A model generated the notes under the pieces. That model saw only the letters and a list, made by a program, of their open reading frames with translations, was not told where the DNA came from and did not search any database. A program made the translations under genes and the position numbers. From NCBI GenBank assembly GCA_001564255.1, contig LKNC01000115.1, forward strand, positions 1 to 8,304: DNA of 8,304 bases, read 5' to 3'. Source of the DNA: Natrialbaceae archaeon Tc-Br11_E2g1. Lineage in GTDB: Archaea > Halobacteriota > Halobacteria > Halobacteriales > Natrialbaceae. Positions 5,311 to 8,304 of this stretch are shown here, piece by piece (the first letter of the stretch is position 1; the number at the start of each line of letters is the position of its first letter).

Positions 5311-6423
5311 TCAGTCGTCACCCGATTCCACACTCGCCGTGCTCTCGACGCTGCCGACGGCGGGTTCGACCGGCTCCTCGCGACCCCGGGCTTTCACTGC
5401 CTCGGAGTCGAAGTCGTTGACCTCCCGGTTTGGCTCCAGGCCCGCCCGCTCGACGATCTCGATGTCCTCGCCGGGGGTCTGTCCCTCGGTCGAGAGGTAA
5501 TTCCCCGTGAGCAGGCCATCCGCACCGGCCTCGAGGGGAAGGTGCTGCTCGTCGGGTGCGAGATTCGCCTCCCGTCCGCCGGTGAGTCGCACTCGCGCCT
5601 CGGGGTGAACCAGCCGGTAGACCGCGACCGTCTTGACGATCTCCCCGGTCGTGATCTCCGGCCGTTCGACGCCGAGTTCGGTCCCCGCGATCGGGTTGAG
5701 CACGTTCACCGGGAGCGAGGAGACGCCGATCTCCTGTAAGGCGATGGCGGCGTCGACCCGATCGGTCGGCGACTCGCCCATGCCGAGGATGACGCCCGCA
5801 CAGAGGTCCATGCCGGCTTCCTTGGCGACCTCTAAGGTCCGCACCCGATCTTCGAAGTCGTGGGTGCCGACGACCGCCGGGAAGTAGTTCGGGGAGGTCT
5901 CGATGTTGTGATTGTAGTGGTTGATCCCCCCCTCGACTAAAATCTCGGCTTCTTCCTCGGTCAAAATCCCGAGGGAGGCGTCGATTTCGAGGTCACACTC
6001 CTCGCGGACGAGGCGAATCGCCTCGATGACCTCGTCCCACTCCTCGGGACGATGCTCCTTCGAGACGCCGCGCTCGGCGACGACGATACCGAACCGCTGG
6101 GCACCGTCGGCCTCCGCACGCGTTGCCGCCTCGAGGACCGCCTCGGGGCCGATGAAGTCGTAAGTCTCGATACCAGTGTCGAAGTGGACCGACTGTGCAC
6201 AAAAGCCACAGTCCTCCGCGCAGTCGCCCGCCTTCGCGTTGACGATCGAGCAGACGTCGACCGTGCCGTCGCCGAAGTGGTCGCGCACGACCGCGCCCGC
6301 CTCGACGAGGGGTTCGACGGGCTGGGCGATCAGCGCCAGTCCGTCCGTGCGGTCGAGCGTCTCACCGGCGAGCACCCGCTCGAGTGCGTCGTCTATCGTC
6401 CGGTTGCCCGTCTCGTAAACCAT
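5311..6423 (-). CDS. bioB: Biotin synthase-family radical SAM enzyme (BioB) with altered auxiliary-cluster ligands
   Basis: The protein has 370 residues. BioB inserts sulfur into dethiobiotin to make biotin. The radical SAM motif is C68-x3-C72-x2-C75 (NAKAGDCAEDCGFCAQS), followed by family blocks GINHYNHNIETSPNYF (166-181), AGVILGMGE (209-217), VNVLNPIAGTEL (239-250), VRLTGGRE (278-285) and GADGLLTGNYLSTEGQ (300-315). Of the E. coli [2Fe-2S] ligands C97, C128, C188 and R260, only the last two are conserved (C208, R279). The C97 and C128 positions are G112 and D148. The remaining cysteines are C58, ten residues before the SAM motif, and C143, five before D148. An acidic tail (about 345-370) extends beyond the E. 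coli end. TATA-like ATTATAG lies 27 nt upstream of the ATG. bioF follows on the same strand after an interruption. A related radical SAM activity, such as HydE/PylB-type chemistry, is less likely given the biotin context. Confidence 0.85.
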   Translation of the reverse strand: MVYETGNRTIDDALERVLAGETLDRTDGLALIAQPVEPLVEAGAVVRDHFGDGTVDVCSIVNAKAGDCAEDCGFCAQSVHFDTGIETYDFIGPEAVLEAATRAEADGAQRFGIVVAERGVSKEHRPEEWDEVIEAIRLVREECDLEIDASLGILTEEEAEILVEGGINHYNHNIETSPNYFPAVVGTHDFEDRVRTLEVAKEAGMDLCAGVILGMGESPTDRVDAAIALQEIGVSSLPVNVLNPIAGTELGVERPEITTGEIVKTVAVYRLVHPEARVRLTGGREANLAPDEQHLPLEAGADGLLTGNYLSTEGQTPGEDIEIVERAGLEPNREVNDFDSEAVKARGREEPVEPAVGSVESTASVESGDD

Positions 6424-6446
6424 GGGCTAGATCGTGGTTGACGTGG

Positions 6447-6453
6447 CTATAAT
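6447..6453 (-). promoter_or_regulatory. TATA box of bioB
   Basis: The minus strand reads ATTATAG, centred 27 nt before the bioB ATG at 6423. This is the clearest TATA match among the minus-strand genes and implies a leaderless bioB mRNA. Direct near-repeats (GTGGTTGACG at 6434-6443 and GTTGTGGTAG at 6455-6464 on the plus strand) flank it and might be regulator half-sites, but the symmetry is poor. Confidence 0.6.
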
Positions 6454-6532
6454 CGTTGTGGTAGGTCACGTTCCTTGTCGGTACCCTTGCTTGCACCCGA
6501 TCCGTCACGGTCCGGCCTCGTCAGCGAAGTGG

Positions 6533-6546
6533 TAAACCCGGGTTTA
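6533..6546. terminator. Perfect 14-bp palindrome at the 3' end of the metallo-beta-lactamase-fold gene
   Basis: TAAACCCGGGTTTA is fully self-complementary and contains the stop codon (TTA at 6544-6546 on the plus strand, TAA on the minus). With no central loop bases it would form only a short hairpin in RNA, so a terminator role is uncertain; it could equally be a protein-binding site. Its TAAACCCGG half recurs at 705-713 inside the inverted repeat over the winged-helix regulator's promoter. Confidence 0.35.
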
Positions 6547-7257
6547 TCGACCGACGCCAGGCCGTGGCGTCTCGAGTGCGACCGGGACGCCCCTGTTCGC
6601 GACGTCGACGACGAACGCCCCGGCGTCGGCTTCGATTTCCGGGAACGTGTCGTAGTGGATCGGAACCACGAGTCGTGGGCCCATCGTTCCCACGAGATCC
6701 GCGGCCTCGAGTCGGTCCATCGTGTAGTGACCGCCGATCGGCGGCAAGAAAACGTCGACGTCCATCCCCTCGTGATAGGGGAGGGGGTCCGTATCGCCGG
6801 GACAGAAGACCGTGACGCCGTCTATGGTCACCCCGTAGCCACACCCTGTCCCCGGCGGGTGGTACGGTTCGTCGTCCGGGCGCGTGTGTGATCCGTCGGG
6901 GTCGTTGTAGGCGGGTGTCGTGAACAGGTCCAACGGTCCGGCGACGAAACTCTCGTCCTCGCGGACGCGTTCGACGATGTACGGGAGCTCCTCGGGTGTG
7001 ACATCGACGTCGTCTCTCTCGCCTTCGACGTCCTCGTGGAGGACCACCAGCGCGTCCTCGCGTGCGACGCGCTCGATTCCGTCGGGGTCGTAGTGATGAT
7101 CGTGGGTGACCAAGACGAGGTCCCCGTCCCGGGCGTCGTACCCCTCGAGAACGCCGTACCTTCCGGGGTCGACGTAGACGACCGCTCCCGTTCGCCCCTC
7201 GATCCGGACCGTCGCGTAGCCGAGCCACTCGAGGGCGATCGCGCCGTGTTCGATCAT
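6544..7257 (-). CDS. Metallo-beta-lactamase-fold hydrolase, UlaG/RomA-like
   Basis: The protein has 237 residues. It has the UlaG-like pattern: IALEWLGYATVRIEG (7-21), VVYVDPG (26-32), the metal-motif region LVTHDHHYDPDG (49-60), TTPAYN (113-118), GYGVTIDGVTVFCPGDTD (140-157), LPPIGGHYTMD (171-181) and VVPIHYDTFPEIE (197-209). D155, H177 and H201 are further likely metal or active-site residues. The usual HxHxDH motif is changed: H52 and H54 are present, but the next pair is Y56-D57 instead of D-H. The substrate is unknown; the family includes lactonases and phosphoesterases. The ATG at 7257 is chosen over the GTG at 7278 because a TATA-like element lies about 27 nt upstream. The gene follows the FAH-family gene by 37 nt but seems to have its own promoter. 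Its 3' end shares 36 bp of similarity with the small ORF behind bioB. Confidence 0.8.
   Translation of the reverse strand: MIEHGAIALEWLGYATVRIEGRTGAVVYVDPGRYGVLEGYDARDGDLVLVTHDHHYDPDGIERVAREDALVVLHEDVEGERDDVDVTPEELPYIVERVREDESFVAGPLDLFTTPAYNDPDGSHTRPDDEPYHPPGTGCGYGVTIDGVTVFCPGDTDPLPYHEGMDVDVFLPPIGGHYTMDRLEAADLVGTMGPRLVVPIHYDTFPEIEADAGAFVVDVANRGVPVALETPRPGVGR
6582..6617. repeat. 36-bp segment similar to the small ORF behind bioB
   Basis: This is the partner of 5138-5173 (31 of 36 identical). It encodes FVVDVANRGVP (residues 215-225) of the metallo-beta-lactamase-fold protein on the minus strand. C-terminal segments of this type are normal in UlaG-like proteins, so this copy is probably the original context. 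Confidence 0.5.
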
Positions 7258-7280
7258 ACCCCTGATTGGACGACCCACGC

Positions 7281-7294
7281 GAAAAGCGTTGACG
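7281..7294 (-). promoter_or_regulatory. Promoter of the metallo-beta-lactamase-fold gene, sharing a 12-mer with the FAH promoter
   Basis: The minus strand reads CGTCAACGCTTTTC. The CTTTTC part is centred about 27 nt before the ATG at 7257. The 12-mer CGTCAACGCTTT is identical to the one upstream of the FAH-family gene (8065-8054), at nearly the same distance from the start codon. It covers the position of the TFB element and the start of the TATA box. Confidence 0.5.
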
Positions 7295-8026
7295 TTACGG
7301 GACCCGGACGGTGTGCTCGAGTTCGCCCACGCCCTCGACCTCGATTCGGACCGTGTCGCCGTCGGCGAGTGGCCCGACGCCCTCCGGAGTGCCCGTGGCG
7401 ATGACGTCGCCGGGCTCTAAGGTCATGTAGGTCGTAATTTCGGCGACGAGTTCGGGAACCGAGAAGACGAGCTGTGATCGGGAGCCGTCCTGTTTCAACT
7501 CGCCGTTTACGTACGAGCGGACGGCCGCATCCTCGGGGACGTCTTCGGGGGTCGCGAGAACGGGACCGATCGGGGCCGCGCCGTCGAAGGCCTTCCCCCG
7601 GACCCAGTTTTGCTCCTGGCGCTGGTCGTCGCGGTTCGAGATGTCGTTGACACACGTAAAGCCCGCGACGACGTCCATCGCCTCGCCCTCGGGGACGTGA
7701 CGACACTGTTCCCCGATCACCACGCCGAGTTCCGCCTCGTAATCGATCCGCTCTTTTCCCGCCGGCACCGTCACCGTATCGCCGTGGCCCGCAAGCGCGT
7801 TCGGCGGCTTGAGAAAGAGCAGTGGCCGGTCCGGGACCTCCGATCCCATCTCGTCCGCGTGGTCGGCGTAGTTTCGCCCGATGCAGACGACCTTCGACGG
7901 TTCACACGGCGGGAGCACGTCCACGTCCTCGAGGGCGTACGTCTCCGCCCCAAACCGGACCGAACCGTCCTCGAAGACGCCACTCCGGGTTGCTCCTGCC
8001 GGATCACGGAATCGAACTGACTTCAT
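7295..8026 (-). CDS. Fumarylacetoacetate hydrolase (FAH) family protein, FAHD1/HpcE-like
   Basis: The protein has 243 residues, the length of the short FAH-fold enzymes. Conserved blocks are KVVCIGRNYADHADEMG (45-61), PLLFLKPPNALAGHGD (68-83), DYEAELGVVIG (95-105), GFTCVNDISNRDDQ (122-135), GKAFDGAAPIGP (144-155) and TGTPEGVGPLADGD (211-224). The divalent-metal ligands are E97, E99 and D128; K145 is the conserved active-site lysine. The family cleaves or isomerises beta-diketo acids or decarboxylates oxaloacetate and related keto acids. No catabolic partner genes are adjacent, so a housekeeping FAHD1-type acylpyruvase or oxaloacetate decarboxylase role is as plausible as aromatic degradation. 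The ATG at 8026 was chosen over an upstream ATG at 8092 because homology begins there (MKSVRF) and a TATA-like element lies about 28 nt upstream. The metallo-beta-lactamase-fold gene follows 37 nt downstream. Confidence 0.85.
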   Translation of the reverse strand: MKSVRFRDPAGATRSGVFEDGSVRFGAETYALEDVDVLPPCEPSKVVCIGRNYADHADEMGSEVPDRPLLFLKPPNALAGHGDTVTVPAGKERIDYEAELGVVIGEQCRHVPEGEAMDVVAGFTCVNDISNRDDQRQEQNWVRGKAFDGAAPIGPVLATPEDVPEDAAVRSYVNGELKQDGSRSQLVFSVPELVAEITTYMTLEPGDVIATGTPEGVGPLADGDTVRIEVEGVGELEHTVRVP

Positions 8027-8050
8027 GTGTGCGTGCGGTCGTCTCCCGGG

Positions 8051-8065
8051 GTCAAAGCGTTGACG
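8051..8065 (-). promoter_or_regulatory. Promoter of the FAH-family gene with small inverted repeat
   Basis: The minus strand reads CGTCAACGCTTTGAC. The CTTTGA part is centred about 28 nt before the ATG at 8026. GTCAA (8051-8055) and TTGAC (8060-8064) form an inverted repeat with a 4-base centre directly over the promoter. The 12-mer shared with the metallo-beta-lactamase-fold gene is 8054-8065. Confidence 0.5.
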
Positions 8066-8111
8066 ACACACTCGAGTGGGGACCTGTGACATCCTCGTCT
8101 CGGAACGGAAC

Positions 8112-8122
8112 GCTTTTTATTA
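8112..8122 (+). promoter_or_regulatory. TATA box of the tRNA-Glu transcript
   Basis: GCTTTTTATTA is the only strong TATA-like element on the plus strand upstream of the tRNA. It predicts a start near 8143 and so a precursor leader of about 95 nt. The leader holds a perfect hairpin GACCC-TGAC-GGGTC (8152-8165). I see no reading frame of note in the leader. Confidence 0.5.
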
Positions 8123-8237
8123 GCCCCCGGCAACGAAAGACTGTGATCCAAGACCCTGACGGGTCGCGGAGAACAGACGAACTCCGGTGTCGAGGCCAAC
8201 GGCGCCCGTCGATGCTCGGAGAGCGAACGAAGTGAAC

Positions 8238-8304
8238 GCTCCGTTGGTGTAGCCCGGCCAATCATTTCGGCCTTTCGAGCCGATGACCTGGGTTCAAATC
8301 CCAG
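8238..8304 (+). tRNA. tRNA-Glu (anticodon UUC), 3' end cut by the window
   Basis: The 5' acceptor strand is GCTCCGT (8238-8244). The D-arm follows, with the GG pair in AGCCCGGCCAA. The anticodon stem TCGGC (8267-8271) pairs with GCCGA (8279-8283) around the 7-base loop CTTTCGA (8272-8278), placing TTC at positions 34-36. The T-arm is CTGGG (8288-8292), TTCAAAT, CCCAG (8300-8304). The window ends exactly at the last T-stem base, so the 3' acceptor strand and discriminator are outside. The sequence closely resembles haloarchaeal tRNA-Glu, and no intron is apparent. GAGCG at 8221-8225 is complementary to 8237-8241 and could compete with the acceptor stem in the precursor. Confidence 0.92.

Noticed and set aside
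5215..5739. Open frame of 174 codons on the plus strand opposite the end of bioB
   Set aside because: Antisense to conserved BioB blocks, with no recognisable domain and no promoter.
1..8304. Frequent CTCGAG and similar short words throughout
   Set aside because: They mostly arise from the common Leu-Glu codon pair and preferred GC-rich codons; there is no regular spacing or array structure.

Overview
The window comes from a haloarchaeon (class Halobacteria). The proteins are rich in Asp/Glu and poor in Lys, and codon third positions are strongly G/C. Most genes have a TATA-like hexamer about 26-28 nt upstream of the start codon and no Shine-Dalgarno sequence, which is the leaderless pattern of haloarchaea. 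The gene content (bacterial-type gyrA, NDH-2, an FeoA-tailed DtxR/MntR regulator, BioB/BioF) agrees. I do not name a genus.

Layout, left to right. 1-96 (+): last 31 codons of gyrA. 145-678 (-): a winged-helix regulator convergent with gyrA. 824-1504 (-): a DtxR/MntR-family metal-dependent regulator. 1635-2789 (+): a type II NADH dehydrogenase divergent from that regulator. 2932-3105 (+): a 57-residue single C2H2 zinc-finger protein. 3121-4326 (-): bioF. 4531-5127 (+): a DoxX/DoxD-like membrane protein behind a strikingly AT-rich promoter. 4989-5288 (-): a 99-codon ORF of unknown function behind bioB. 5311-6423 (-): bioB. 6544-7257 (-): a UlaG/RomA-like metallo-beta-lactamase-fold protein. 7295-8026 (-): a fumarylacetoacetate hydrolase-family enzyme. 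8238-8304 (+): tRNA-Glu(UUC), cut by the window end. No gene-free stretch exceeds about 210 bases.

bioB and bioF supply the last and first steps of biotin ring assembly and lie on the same strand. They are separated by about 1 kb holding an oppositely oriented DoxX-like gene. That segment is flanked by an imperfect 28-bp direct repeat (4415-4442 and 5261-5288, 23 of 28 identical), which suggests it was inserted into an older bioB-bioF unit. The DtxR-like regulator and the NDH-2 gene share a 130-bp divergent promoter region with an inverted repeat that could be an operator.

Most worth a second look: the BioB lacks two of the three cysteines that bind the sulfur-donating [2Fe-2S] cluster in E. 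coli BioB; the repeat-flanked DoxX segment; a 36-bp match between the unknown ORF and the 3' end of the metallo-beta-lactamase-fold gene; candidate operators overlapping the promoters of both regulators; and a non-canonical zinc motif in the metallo-beta-lactamase-fold protein. I found no CRISPR array, insertion sequence, defence system or clearly new multi-gene system.
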